Part shown: one piece after another, positions 34,300 to 45,417 of the stretch
Position numbering within the stretch: position 1 is the stretch's first letter
How the letters are laid out: every line of letters begins with the position of its first letter
Assembly: GCF_000149955.1 (NCBI RefSeq)
Contig: NC_030991.1
Location: 4,126,531-4,190,530 of the forward strand
Direction of reading: 5' to 3'
Origin: Fusarium oxysporum f. sp. lycopersici 4287
Taxonomy: Eukaryota; Ascomycota; Sordariomycetes; Hypocreales; Nectriaceae
DNA: 64,000 nt
Notes under the pieces: model-generated
Seen by the model: only the letters and a program-made list of their open reading frames with translations
Databases searched by the model: none
Told to the model about the DNA's origin: nothing
Program-made: the position numbers and the translations under genes

Positions 34300-35456
34300 A
34301 TTCTATCCAGGGAAGGAAGAAGAAGATGGAGTATGGAATCGAGGGAAGGGAGTTTATTTGAGGCCTGGGGCTTTTCGCACACACTCAACAAGTTGCTGGG
34401 GTCCGTTTTCTGCGTGCACCTGAGCGTAGGAGAGCTTACGCCTACTACATACGTTTGTGTTGGATCCTGCGAGGGCGTGTGTGGGCGTGTAGAGGGACAG
34501 ATGTGCATTGCAGAGCGTGAGAAGACCGAACAAGCAAGCCAAGCGACTAGGGGGAGCTGTCACAACAGTTCCGACATGCGACAGCGACTCTGCGGTATTG
34601 AGTAAGAAGAGATATTGTTATGCAATCTCACCCACTGCTTATTTGTATGTCTCCTTTAATCGTTCATTTCGTTCTCTATATCGATGTGAGCGGAAGCGAT
34701 CTTTTTCCTCTCTCTGCTACAGGCTGGCCACGGGGCGAATCCTTAGAATAGGAGAATTATGTTTCAGTTTGGGACCTCCTTTGGGGATCATGCACCACTC
34801 AAGGAGTTGGCTTGGGGCTTGTTTTCAGCAAAGCCTCCCAGGACCCAGCCCAAACTATGAAAGATCTTCATCTTGACTCTTATGTAAGTGTTCAAACATG
34901 GGCGCGCCAGTCACCGTTTGCCCTGCCTAAACACGGACGTCAGAGCATTAACCACGCGGGGCGCCCTACCGCACATGGTCATGATGGCCCTCATTCTGCC
35001 TCTATCTATACCTAGTAGAAGTTACGAGATATAAAAATGAGGGGGGATTAACCATGCTAATTCGGTGCCATCCAGGTCCAACATGTCGAGAGTTGCCTAG
35101 CCTGCAAGTGCTAACTTGCTATTAGTCATGTTTCGTATCACCTGTGCCACATGCTACCCGCGTCATATTGTTAGCTCGTGTATAGGCTCTCGTATTTCAC
35201 AACGACTATACTGATTAAGCTAGTTTCATTGGCTGCCTACTCCAACCATTTCTCATTCCACACTAGTCTGTTCACTACCCGTCACATAAGCACTTGCGGA
35301 AAGATGCCCCATCTATGTAGTAGTACTCTTATTGCTGCTAATATTATATAAGACCACAGTATCTTCTAACCCTTTTTACCTTAGTTCTTTTGTTTAACCA
35401 CATCCTTCGTAATATTGTCTCTCACCATCTGACACATTCACACCCCGATTTTCACC
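34300..35456. other. Divergent promoter region between PAP2 and DUF3455 genes
   Basis: No gene recognised in about 1.2 kb. TATATAAG at 35345-35352 lies 112 bases before the DUF3455 gene start. Overlapping frames at 34285-34876 on both strands lack coding character. Confidence 0.5.
35345..35352 (+). promoter_or_regulatory. TATA box of the DUF3455 gene
   Basis: TATATAAG upstream of ATG 35457. The leader between them is pyrimidine-rich with CACC-type repeats, as is common at well-expressed fungal genes. Confidence 0.45.
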
Positions 35457-36270
35457 ATGCTGGCTAGGTTTTTCTTCGCCCTTACTTCAGCTGCTTTGGC
35501 TTTGGCTTCGCCGCCAGTTCATAACTTATACCCAAGTCAAAGTGGCATGCCCACAAAGCCAACCCCCGTCCTTCCAAGCAATGGTGGTGGTGAGTATTAA
35601 CTCCGCCCCTTGGGCTTACGCAATGATTTCAGATCCACTGACATGCCCTTCAGATTCTGAGCTTCCTGAACCCTCTGAGGGCGTGTCTCTCAAGCATATC
35701 GCGCTTGGCTTTGGTATTCAAAACTACACTTGCGCCGATACCGCTGCCAGTCCCACACCCGTCGGTGCTCTAGCTGTCCTTTATGATGTCACTCATCTCT
35801 ACCCCGGACAAGGTCACTCATCCCTAACCCAGGATGAATGGGCCTCTCTCCCAGGGGACATTCTAGACACCCTCAAAGTCCCCCTGAATCTCAATGAAAA
35901 GGGCACCGGAGCTTCTCTCGTCAAACCATTCCCTAAGAAACAGGATCTCAAGATCAGAAGCCTTTCAAAGAAGATCCCTTACCTTGGCCATCACTACTTT
36001 AACGCTGCCGGTGTTCCGACTTTTGACCTCGACAAGGCTCGTCAACTGTTGGTGGCAAAGAAGATCGGCGATATCAAAGCTCCTGCTTCTTCCCCCGCTG
36101 GGCCTGAAGGCACCGGTGCTGTGAACTGGCTTTTCCTTGGTGATGCTGGCGGTAGCCATGGAATTTCTTATGCCTACCGTGTTCTGACAGCCGGCGGTGC
36201 TTCTCACGGATGCAAGGCGAAAGGAGCCGACAGCACTTCCTACACGGCCATGTATTGGTTTTACAATTAA
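35457..36270 (+). CDS. Secreted DUF3455-type protein, 249 aa
   Basis: Exons 35457-35589 and 35654-36270 are joined across a 64-nt phase-1 intron (GTGAGT donor, TTCAG acceptor); without splicing the frame stops at once. The N-terminus MLARFFFALTSAALALA is a clear signal peptide. A Pro-rich linker leads into the conserved fold starting LKHIALGFGIQNYTC, with GALAVLYDVTHLYP, and ending VNWLFLGDAGG followed by a C-terminal SYTAMYWFY. This order matches the fungal/bacterial DUF3455 family, sometimes mislabelled malate dehydrogenase; its biochemical role is not known to me. It is expected to be extracellular or wall-bound. One cysteine pair (CADT and HGCKAK) could form a disulphide. Confidence 0.85.
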
Positions 36271-39200
36271 ACCAAAGCCATCTTCAACGGCTGACGTATC
36301 AAAAACTAAATAAGCCGGCAATCATAATTTCTTAATGTGAAACGCCGCAGCGATAGAGTTGGGGAGTTTTTAGTTATTTTGCGATGAGGCATTATGATAT
36401 TCTTTTCTTTCTACATGACTTTGCTTACATTTCTATTATTGGGGTTAAATCTTGCATATATATCTCATCTTATGGAGCCGTCTAATTTAGATCCAGTGTT
36501 AAGCGGCGATTCTACTCCCGACTATAGAACGACCAATCTTGATAGCCAAATATGTAGCGGATCGGTTAAAACTTAAAAAGACATAATCTCAGTTGGCCGC
36601 TGGAACCCTTTTCCTTTGCAGTCGGACAGCCTCGTTGCTCCTCAGAAGTCAGGAAAATAGAGCTAAGATCTCCCGTTCCAGGTGTAATTATTTCCTAACA
36701 TCGGTGCACACCACGAACCCTTTTTTCATTTCCAAAGCCTACGTAATTGTCTATAGGAGTATTTGGAAATAAGAACGGGCATTCTCACGCATCTACGACT
36801 AAATTCTGAGCAACTGAATTGCTTGGATTCACAGCTCGTCCTACCGATTTCCTTCAGGTTTTCGGTAGTCGTCAGCTCGCCTGAAAACAATGTGTTACCC
36901 TGTAGTGGGCTTTCCATGCAAATCACGGAGGATTTGACACCTGTCGCTTTGAATTCATTCACCCAACGTACTAGGTTCTATGGACGTGAAGCATGGTAAC
37001 CATCAACTGTCATATATATTCTACCGTTAGCAGACTATGATGCACGTTATCAGGTAGACTATGAGCGTGTTCAGATTAGTCTTTGCATCGGCATCCGTTT
37101 CATACAGGAAAAGCAAAATAATACCCGGTAAGCGATTTCTTCATCTTTTAACGGTCCCAAATTTGACTCACGCAGTCGCCAATAAGCTGCTGGGATGAAT
37201 ATGACAGTAAGAGAGATCACCTTCATTAGTCTATCAACCGTTTGATACCTTGCTCTCCCGCTTATCATTGGGATCTGCGGATGCAGGGCCACCTGTTCGC
37301 TGACAGGGTTGGCTACAAATCATGAAAAACCACCTGCCGCAATCGGCAACAACGGGCGGTTTCTGGTTTACTTGGTAACTAACTCATTTACACCAGGCAC
37401 CCGGATCGGCTTCCCTAACGCAACCTCGGTCGAGCATCTATTGGCTCATTAGTTACACACCTGCTGTTGGTTCTGATAGAGCGTTTTGTTAGGATTAGAA
37501 AAAAAAAGAAACTCATTAGCCTGGGCAGCTCGGGCCCTCTTCCTTTCGTCCGTGCCGCCAGTGGGGCCAATGTGGATCTTCCAATGCGTCGCTTGTCTTG
37601 AGCTCTTGGTCCATGCATGAAACTTTTTCGATGTCGGCAGTCAAAGGAACCCTTTACTCTTACCGGTATCTATCGGCTCTCTTTATGGCCTTGGCATTTC
37701 TGAAGCTCAAACTGAACTAAATGGAGAAGGACGTTGCTTTCTTGATATATGCATTATTCTGTACATCTTTGAGGTTGGCAGAAGGATCGAGAGAGAGAGA
37801 GAGAGAGCAGGGGTTGTCGAGGAACATGCTGTCCGTAAGTGAGCTGATCAACCAAGCTACTGCAGCTACAAAGCGCTGTCACAAACTGGCCCCACTACTC
37901 TCGTCGGCTGACAAATCGGACCACTTTGTCTATTCCTAATCAGTCTTAGCAGCCTAACAAGGAGGGTTTAGACGTTCTATTTCACTCCCGGCCCTCGACA
38001 CTCGCAGACCCGTTACAGCTACAGTGGGCTACTGACTGCTCGCCAAGGCGCCGGGGTCACGAGACCCGACAATCGTGCAAGTGCTTGCTGTTGACTTGAA
38101 ACGTCTTCTCCATACCCATGTCATAAATAAATGAGGCGTGACCAGGAACCGTATAGCTAGATTAGCATCGTAATGATCTAATCAAGGCTAGGGGCTAATC
38201 TTGATAGGGCTAAACCCCACGGGGCTGCTTGTTTATGCCAGGTTAATAACTAGCAAATCACCCTAAGTTTACTAAAGGTTACTCTAATTATAGAGTAAAG
38301 TACAGTCGGCATTATTAGCTCCGGTGGGAGCTGTAAATCAATTTAAAGGCTTACTACCTATGGTATGATTGCGAAATATGGAAGAAAGAGGGATCTATTC
38401 GAAGAGAATTCAACGCCAGCGACAAGAAAGACGAGGACTGGAACCTGCAAAAAGAGTAACTGTTGTCGTCTCTCCTATATGCAGCAGAGTATACGGCTAA
38501 GGGGAGAAGTCCAATAAGAAAGTCAACATTAAACCCTGCCGGGGCCGGCGACAGGAGAGCATCCAGGAACAAAATGAGCTATGGGTCAAAAAGCGAGGGG
38601 GCCCCACAGTCATCACGTTAAAATCCTGCATGCAATCTGCACCGGCCTTCCTGAATCGCCTTAGGCAGCCACCTAGGTGATCTCCGATGTTGAAGCGACG
38701 TGTGAAAATCCGCTCCTTGGCCAAGTTTGACGTTATCTACTACAGTTCATTCATCATTCCGAGACATCCCCATGTAAACAGGGTTAGCATGGTTATGGTG
38801 CATGGAATCCCCGGCTGGAGCGTGGCTGGGTTTCAATTGCGCCAACGCGAGCGGGACCATAATTAGGTTTCGCATTTCACAATGTTCCCTCTACCGATAT
38901 TACCTCACCAGGGGTCCGCGAAGCTCATCATTGGGGTTGAATGAAGGGCCAAACGTCTTTGGAAGAGAAAGACTGCCCTGGTGGTGCTCGTACGGCAGCA
39001 CTCTATAACTCCGTGTCCGTTTAGATTAGTATGAAATCAATCTCCCCGACCGACGTAGTCCTTTGCAAGCCTTGAAACTCGATGATGCCAACGTTGTTTC
39101 GGGAATCGCCGGATTTAACACCGCGGCATCAACAGACTACACCCGTGAGATCCGGCGCGGAAGACTTCCGGAGCAGCGCGCCCTATAGGCGTTCGCGCAT

Positions 39201-40547
39201 GCGCGATTTTGAGCTTGGAGTGCGACTGACTCAGGGCCAGTCGGCAGGGGTCGATCATAGGTTGGTCGACGAACTAACGAAATTGTCTCGATTACAACAT
39301 CCAACGGCTTTCACTGCTGCACTTGTTAACTCGTTTCGGTTCCGTATGCTGCCACCCTACGTGACCAAGCATCTTCTAAGTTCTGGTCGCGAGACGTTGG
39401 TATGTTGGATAGTCATTTCTAATTCGTCGAAGCTGCGGGGTCTTCCGCTATCGATGCTTTGAACCCATAGTCACTCGTCTAATCTGGCATCGCCCATGAT
39501 CTCTCATTTCAATATCCAGGCTTCTCACTTTCATCGGCAGTGGGTCTGTAATCATGTGTGTGGAGAGCTGTTAAGCTTGGAAAGACAGAAGTGAGAAGCC
39601 GAGCGATGTGAGCAGTCTTGATTATCGAGACAGGGTTTGTCACTAAGAAGGGCTAATCAATCGACATGACCTCGTGTTTCGGTTCCGCGCGATGGCTAGA
39701 CCCAAGTTAGAAACGTCACTGCTTCACAGACGGATTATAATCCCTGTCATTCCCCACCCCGAGTTCACAGCGCTAAAAGTTAGGGCCCAAGCTGCCGGGA
39801 TTCGCTCATTGCGTAATTCCAGCATTTCCGCATCACTTTCATGTCATGTGAACTACCCAGTGTTATCATACCGACCTCGTTACTATATCGAGAGGCGGCC
39901 GATACAAACAAAATTCTGATCAATCGAGTCGTCTACCAAGGGAGCTGAAGTTATCACTTGCGGAGCAAAGAACCATACGGTCTCAGCAACTCTCTCAAGT
40001 TTCTTCGCCCTTCCCAATCGGCTTCATCAAGTTTCCGGATGCAGTTCCCCTGCCCCGCCTGGAGGCCTGGTAAAATGAAAAATTCCCTGTACACCACCAG
40101 GGGAGGCCCATGATCGAAGTATTGACGGAGATCGCTCCTTGATGCTCGGACACTTGCCTTGAATGGTGATGGATTGGCCTGACCTTGTTAATTCTGACCT
40201 GAGTAAGTGGAGTCACCATACTCACAATGAAGACAATGTTTGTGACTCTGTAGTGTCAGACAGGGGCTCATCATCCATGATAGAAGGCAGTCGTAAAGCC
40301 TGTTGGTGATTGATTTTGAGCATTACTTTCTGAACCAACGCAACGAGAAGCAGACGTCCCGACAGTATGGCTCGCAGGCAGGTAATGAATGTGTGAAATA
40401 TTATAAGAAGATGGATGGCACCAGATATGAGTGAGAAGCAAAGTAGTCACAGTCGTCACAAGTCTCCTTTTCCCGCCTTTTCCCCCGTTTCTTTTTGAAC
40501 AACTTTCATCACGTTCACATCGTGGCTCATTCACCCGGCTTTTTGAG
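36271..40547. other. Long gene-poor gap, 4.3 kb
   Basis: No convincing gene. A GA microsatellite (about GAGAGAGAGAGAGAGA) lies at 37788-37808. Open frames of up to 126 codons (39082-39462, plus) are Arg/Ser-rich and lack coding character. An in-frame non-ATG extension of the following gene reaches back to about 40431. Composition is less AT-rich than the 8-12 kb gap. Confidence 0.45.
37788..37808. repeat. GA dinucleotide microsatellite
   Basis: About ten GA units in a row inside a gene-poor gap. Confidence 0.8.
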
Positions 40548-41468
40548 ATGACCTATGATTTGTCACAACGGCACGGGGCATTCATACATCCACACCTCAG
40601 CCCTGCTGAAACTTTCGAGCCATCGGGCCCAGTTCCTCTGCCGCACTCGGGCTTTGTTGCCAACGTTCCAGCGCTTCCATCTCAGGACGTAGCGCAGATT
40701 GTGTTCGGGCCTGATCTGAGTAGCTCTACCCTTCCCATTGAAAACAGCACCTCCGGATATCCTTGCTACAACTGGGTACGGGAGCCTACCCTAAATGCCT
40801 GTCCTTACGGTTATCCATTATGTCCAGGCGGCGACCAGTGTTTGTTCTCACACCCTCTGCGCTTACCAACCAACTCTGGCTCCGTTGATCAGTCAATTCC
40901 GGAAACAACCCTGGCCATGTCCGCGCAGAACACATTTTGCCAGCCATCCGCCCCTAGTGGCTATCCAGGTTCTTCTGATGCCAAGGGTGACCCGTGGTCG
41001 AACATGAGGACCACTTATCCGTCTCCTCCCAAACCCAGTCAAGCAAGGGCTCGAACTACACCATCGCTCGCACAAAACTCGGGTGTTCGCACTTCAAAGC
41101 AGTATACTAAATTCCCAGCTGAACCGCAGAATGCTGCTCAGCCGAACATGCGCAATGGCCCATCGGCCGCGAGAAATGACTCATTAGAATATATCATCAG
41201 TCGTCTACCGCCGAAGAAACAATATATCATCAATGAAAGGTTGAAAGGCAAACAATGGGACGACATTCGCAAGGGGTACAAATGGAGGGACCTGAAATCA
41301 ACGTCTACTCTTCCGAATGTACTGAGAGATTTGCGAGCCAAGCATGATGTCATTAATCAAATTCTACCATCAAGGCAAGACCCTTCGTCGAGAGCCTCAA
41401 AAAGCTCGCGAAATACCCAGCGTGCAGTCGAGATCCTGGGTGATATTTACGGGTTGCAGAATCATTAA
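40548..41468 (+). CDS. CCCH zinc-finger protein with C-terminal helix-turn-helix-like region, 306 aa
   Basis: Single exon. ATG 40548 is the first true start; the open frame upstream to 40431 has none. Residues about 80-112 contain CPYGYPLCPGGDQCLFSH, spacing C-x6-C-x5-C-x3-H, a CCCH finger of the type that usually binds RNA. A preceding PCYNWVREPTLNAC provides an extra cysteine. The centre is Pro/Ser-rich and disordered. Residues about 212-275 form a helical block (YIISRLPPKKQYIINERLKG, then QWDDIRKGYKWRDLKS) resembling the Myb-like domain of short fungal regulators. The combination suggests a nucleic-acid-binding regulator. I know no characterised orthologue. Confidence 0.75.
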   Translation: MTYDLSQRHGAFIHPHLSPAETFEPSGPVPLPHSGFVANVPALPSQDVAQIVFGPDLSSSTLPIENSTSGYPCYNWVREPTLNACPYGYPLCPGGDQCLFSHPLRLPTNSGSVDQSIPETTLAMSAQNTFCQPSAPSGYPGSSDAKGDPWSNMRTTYPSPPKPSQARARTTPSLAQNSGVRTSKQYTKFPAEPQNAAQPNMRNGPSAARNDSLEYIISRLPPKKQYIINERLKGKQWDDIRKGYKWRDLKSTSTLPNVLRDLRAKHDVINQILPSRQDPSSRASKSSRNTQRAVEILGDIYGLQNH

Positions 41469-42578
41469 CATCTCAAGGCATCAACATGGAATTCATAACA
41501 TAGTACCTAGTTGTGGCTCTTTGACCGATGCAATTCCTGCCATCGGCTTGAGACAAAGGCGGATCAGACGGGAGGAGTCACAACTTTTGGACGTTTACTT
41601 GTATAATAGTTTCACGCGCTTAGAATAATTAAGTCACAAGACAGCTTTCGGTATCCCAAGCAATAGCAAATACAAGGTTAGTCACCAGTTATATCATTAT
41701 GTAGGTTTATTATATAGAGTCTAAGAGAATTAAACTGTTAACGTGTCGTAGCTGATGGCTGGGGCGTAGAAGGATTCCGGGTTTCTTTTTTCCTTCCTTT
41801 CTTTGATTTGCATACATAGCCTTGGTATATCCTACAATTCTGATGGAAGACTGCTTCTCTTCACTGGCAGAATTGAGTATAGGCCACATGCTGGCTCCCG
41901 CCGTTACCATTCCATCAACGTTCTTTGCACGTGGGTAGCCCCTTCCCCAGATGATCCACATTATCTTCATTCAACATCAATAAATCGTATGTCGCAAAGA
42001 GTATTACACAAAACCTCTCGAAGATTGCGTTGTGGATACAATGGGACGGAAAAGCATTTCCCCTGGCTAGCTTCCAAGCATTAGGCTTACCTGCACACCT
42101 GCGACTTTCTTTTGACCCCCAACTGCGGCAGAAATTTATTTGAGGCTAATCAATGTGAGCTCGACCCACTAACCTGTGAGCTCCATGAGCTATTGTGTGA
42201 ACTTTATGTGAAATAGTGGATCATGCTAGGGTACTGTTATGGTCATGCGTACGCCCATCTCCTCAGCGTTGACAGAAAGTTTTGTGCCAAGGTCGTCCCA
42301 AACGGGATTAACTGCAAAATGAAGCGGCAGAAACCAGTATAACTGTGAAACGCAGAAACATGCCTCTAACTATATAATCGTCGTCGTCGTTGTCTTGGAG
42401 CAAAAACAGCTTTGTACTTGTAACAAAATAAGTTTATCCTCCTTGAGTTGACCGTGGATACGCCCCACTCGATAGTATTACCATTAGGTTGGGGAAACTA
42501 GCTTGTGAGCCTCTTTCCTACCATCTACATTGAACCACATCCTAACGCAGCCAGATGCTGTAATAATTCGCAGAAAAG
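41469..42578. other. Intergenic region, 1.1 kb
   Basis: 3' flank of the CCCH gene and 5' flank of the small zinc-cluster gene. Nothing further recognised. A CGTCGTCGTCGTTG run lies near 42380. Confidence 0.45.
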
Positions 42579-43040
42579 ATGAACACCCAAGTCGAAGGTC
42601 ACGGCAGACACTACTCTCCTTACAATACCCTGCCGCCGCCGCCGCCGCCAAGGCCCATCGAGCCACTTTTGCCTACAATGCCAGGACAGCGTTGGCAAGA
42701 GTTTTCGCATCCCCGTCCACCTTCGTTCCACCAACGCCTCCCTCGCGTGAAAGAGCTTAGAAGGTGTGCCCCAATCGAATGCGAGCATTGTCATGAGAGA
42801 AAGGTGAGCAACTTTTACAGTGTCAGCTTAGAATCCCCAACCGTATGCTGATCCTTCGCTCCTAAGATCCGTTGTAATGAGGCTCGGGGCTTGTGTGAGC
42901 CACGTCCGGCTCAAAAACGGGCACATGATCCCCAAATGCGCAAGTTGCCAGATAGATCCACAACACCGCGAGAAAAGCTCATGGGCACCTCACTGTGGCC
43001 GGTTATACCGACCTTCAAGAGACAGACTCCTCAACAATAA
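42579..43040 (+). CDS. Small, cut-down Zn2Cys6-type protein, 132 aa (possibly a pseudogene)
   Basis: Exons 42579-42803 and 42867-43040 are joined across a 63-nt phase-0 intron (GTGAGC donor, CCTAAG acceptor). The N-terminus is Pro-rich (a CCG repeat encodes six or seven prolines). The splice junction lies inside CEHCHERK/IRCNEARGLCEP, which gives the first half of a fungal Zn2Cys6 binuclear cluster (C-x2-C-x6-C-x6-C) with the usual basic stretch. The remaining cysteines of the cluster are absent in this frame. In the next frame, bases around 42897-42950 read KNGHMIPKCASC, which looks like the missing half, so a one-base frameshift is likely. The rest is basic and ends without a regulatory domain. 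It is either a decayed transcription factor or a short peptide with half a cluster. Confidence 0.5.
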
Positions 43041-43792
43041 TTCCTGTAATTTCCACTTTTAAACTGAACCTCAGATTCGCCAGCTGTGTGGAAGTGGCCG
43101 GTCGGTTATGTGGAATCTATGAGGATGCGTTGGAAAATTAGGGGTAGGGCTTGATCCTGTGATACTCTAGATAACTAGCATCTTCCTCAGAGGCAAAGAA
43201 AGTATCAGCTTCTTGTGTAGTGTGGAAAATGACATTTCATCAACACTGAAACCGCCTATCTTATAGCTGTTCATAGGCCATAAGGACTACTACCCTTAAT
43301 ATGGCAGTACTAAGACTGGTAAGGGCCTAGATACTCTTTATTCTATCTTTCAAAATTTCACTACCTTTTCCTTTTCCTTCTTTTTTTTTTTCTTTTCATT
43401 TCGTTTTTCGTCCCTTTCCATGAAAAGCCATTAGGTACAGGAAATGAGTTAACATAGCTCCACCTTCTGATACAAGTAACCAGACAGGGCAAGTAGGGAG
43501 ACCTTCAACGTGAAATGCACATAACGGGTTCTTTGTCATGAACATAAAGCCTAGATAGCACCAAGGCCCCTGTCAGACTTGGCGCCTTTATAGTCCTCTA
43601 TTCGTGCATTGCGCTAATACAAGCGTCGCCAATCAATATATCATCCTCCTTCACTGAAGTCAGTACTTTGGCAAAGGGCCGTATATACGTCTTAAGACAC
43701 TTGATAATAACCTACTCCCGTCGATAATCCCAGCAGCCTCGACAATTTTCTATATCCTGTAACATACAGGTGTGCAGGAAACTTTAGTCACC
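43041..43792. other. Intergenic region with T-rich tract
   Basis: A pyrimidine tract lies at 43365-43408. No gene recognised. It holds the promoter of the membrane-protein gene at the right. Confidence 0.45.
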
Positions 43793-44434
43793 ATGAAACG
43801 AAACATTCTTGTTGAATATACACTTCGCAGCATTGCCCTCGTCCTCGAGATAGCGGCACTATCGAGTATCTTCCTTGGTATTCAAGGCGCATCAGGCTAC
43901 TTCGCGTGGTTCATCGGCCAGCGGCTGTCGCCATCTCTTCTTGATACGTTCTTGCCTGGCTCTCAAGAGGCCCTTCTGTGCTTCGTACTCAACACAATCT
44001 TCTTTCTTGTCGTCCTGTGGGGTATCTTGCCCTTTTACAGCATCAGGAAAGAGCTGCCATTTTTCGTGAGCGGACTTGTCGTCTGCTCTGTTGGCCTGCT
44101 TGCCGTGGCTCTCACGATTATGTCCATACACGTGGCTTTCACTGCTTGGGACTGGTCGATCTTACTTGAAGAGGACGGATCCATGAGCCTCGCCAAGCAC
44201 TGCCGTGCCATGTCTATCTTCTTAAGTGCGCTTTGGTGCATGGGATGGATATTCTTCATACTATCCTTGTCCTACGTTTTGAACTTAGGCGTTCCCGACT
44301 TTCTTCAACAGATGCTGGTCGACACGAGAAAGCTCCTAGCAGCGGCCGGGATCAAGCCACTACCCCATCCAGCCTGGGTAGATAAGGAGGACTTTATTAC
44401 ATCAGAAGAGGCAGCGAATCTTGTGGTAGTTTGA
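43793..44434 (+). CDS. Four-span membrane protein of unknown function, 213 aa
   Basis: Single exon; ATG 43793 in good context (TCACCATGA). Four hydrophobic segments are seen: TLRSIALVLEIAALSSIFLG, LCFVLNTIFFLVVLWGI, FFVSGLVVCSVGLLAVALTI and AMSIFLSALWCMGWIFFIL, with both ends predicted on the same side. The C-terminal tail is soluble (residues about 172-213), with acidic residues and a hydrophobic end (LVVV). The layout recalls MARVEL-type tetraspan proteins, but no signature is certain. No neighbour suggests a role. Confidence 0.65.
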   Translation: MKRNILVEYTLRSIALVLEIAALSSIFLGIQGASGYFAWFIGQRLSPSLLDTFLPGSQEALLCFVLNTIFFLVVLWGILPFYSIRKELPFFVSGLVVCSVGLLAVALTIMSIHVAFTAWDWSILLEEDGSMSLAKHCRAMSIFLSALWCMGWIFFILSLSYVLNLGVPDFLQQMLVDTRKLLAAAGIKPLPHPAWVDKEDFITSEEAANLVVV

Positions 44435-45417
44435 CACTGCATGGAAAAAGGATGCTCCGAAGATTGAACTATGTACATAATATAAAGCAATGAAATCGGA
44501 AGTAGCGGCGAGCTTGAAGAGTTTCTTTATCCTTCTTTAATATGCTTAGTTTCGGCATTAAATAGCTCCGCATACATAGCCGTATAACATTGACAATCGA
44601 CTGACTAATCATGTCTTGGTGTGGTGTTCATTATCTTCTCTTCTTTGCCTCGACCTAGAAATCGCGAATGAAGGGGCGGGCTCATGATGATGAATACAAC
44701 ACTTTCATGCAAAACATGAAGAAGCAGCTTGGCTCTGAAGCACTTGGAGGAGACGAAATCTAATTCCAGCCCTCTCTGACGATCCGACACGAGACGGTTA
44801 CATATTGGGAAACGAACTATTTCGATTCCAATTATCACGTACAGGCTAATATTCTTCCCGACATTTGCTATGCTGGCGTTAAGCAGGAAAACTGTTAGCT
44901 AATGAAGTATTACAGTGAGATGCAATAAGTCTGAATCCAGACTGAGGTCCTACTGGTAGTTCGGGTGATGTAGTTCTCGTGGACAGTGTCCTAGCTTCAT
45001 TGAGTATAAATCTAGCTTAATTAAGCAGCCATTACTCCTTATCAAGACATTACTACACTAGTAACACACTCACAATTGGGCTAATTAGAGAGCGTGTACT
45101 TGAATATGGATTCAAACGTATTGAATTTTCTAGGTATAACACGCTGAAGGAGCCAATTTTATAGCTAGCCATCGGCTTCAGATGAGGGAAATGATGCTTG
45201 AATATTCAGGGCCCGTCTGTCGTGACTGGTGGTATTCCTGACACGTATCATTTAAGCAGAGAAGCTGAGTGATTCATGGCCTGGCGTTGACTTCTGGGAG
45301 GTAAGGAATCGTGTCTCACTTTCAACAATATTACTTTACTTCTCCTACTCTGTACAGTACTGTACTCCACACTTTCACATCCGCTATATGCTACGGGGAC
45401 ATCATTACTTTCCTCTA
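44435..45417. other. Intergenic region between convergent genes
   Basis: About 1 kb between the ends of a plus and a minus gene. AT-rich around 44880-45110. No gene recognised. Confidence 0.5.

Noticed and set aside
39082..39462. 126-codon plus-strand frame in the long gap
   Set aside because: Arg/Ser-rich composition without domain, signal or intron structure; consistent with a chance frame in GC-richer DNA.
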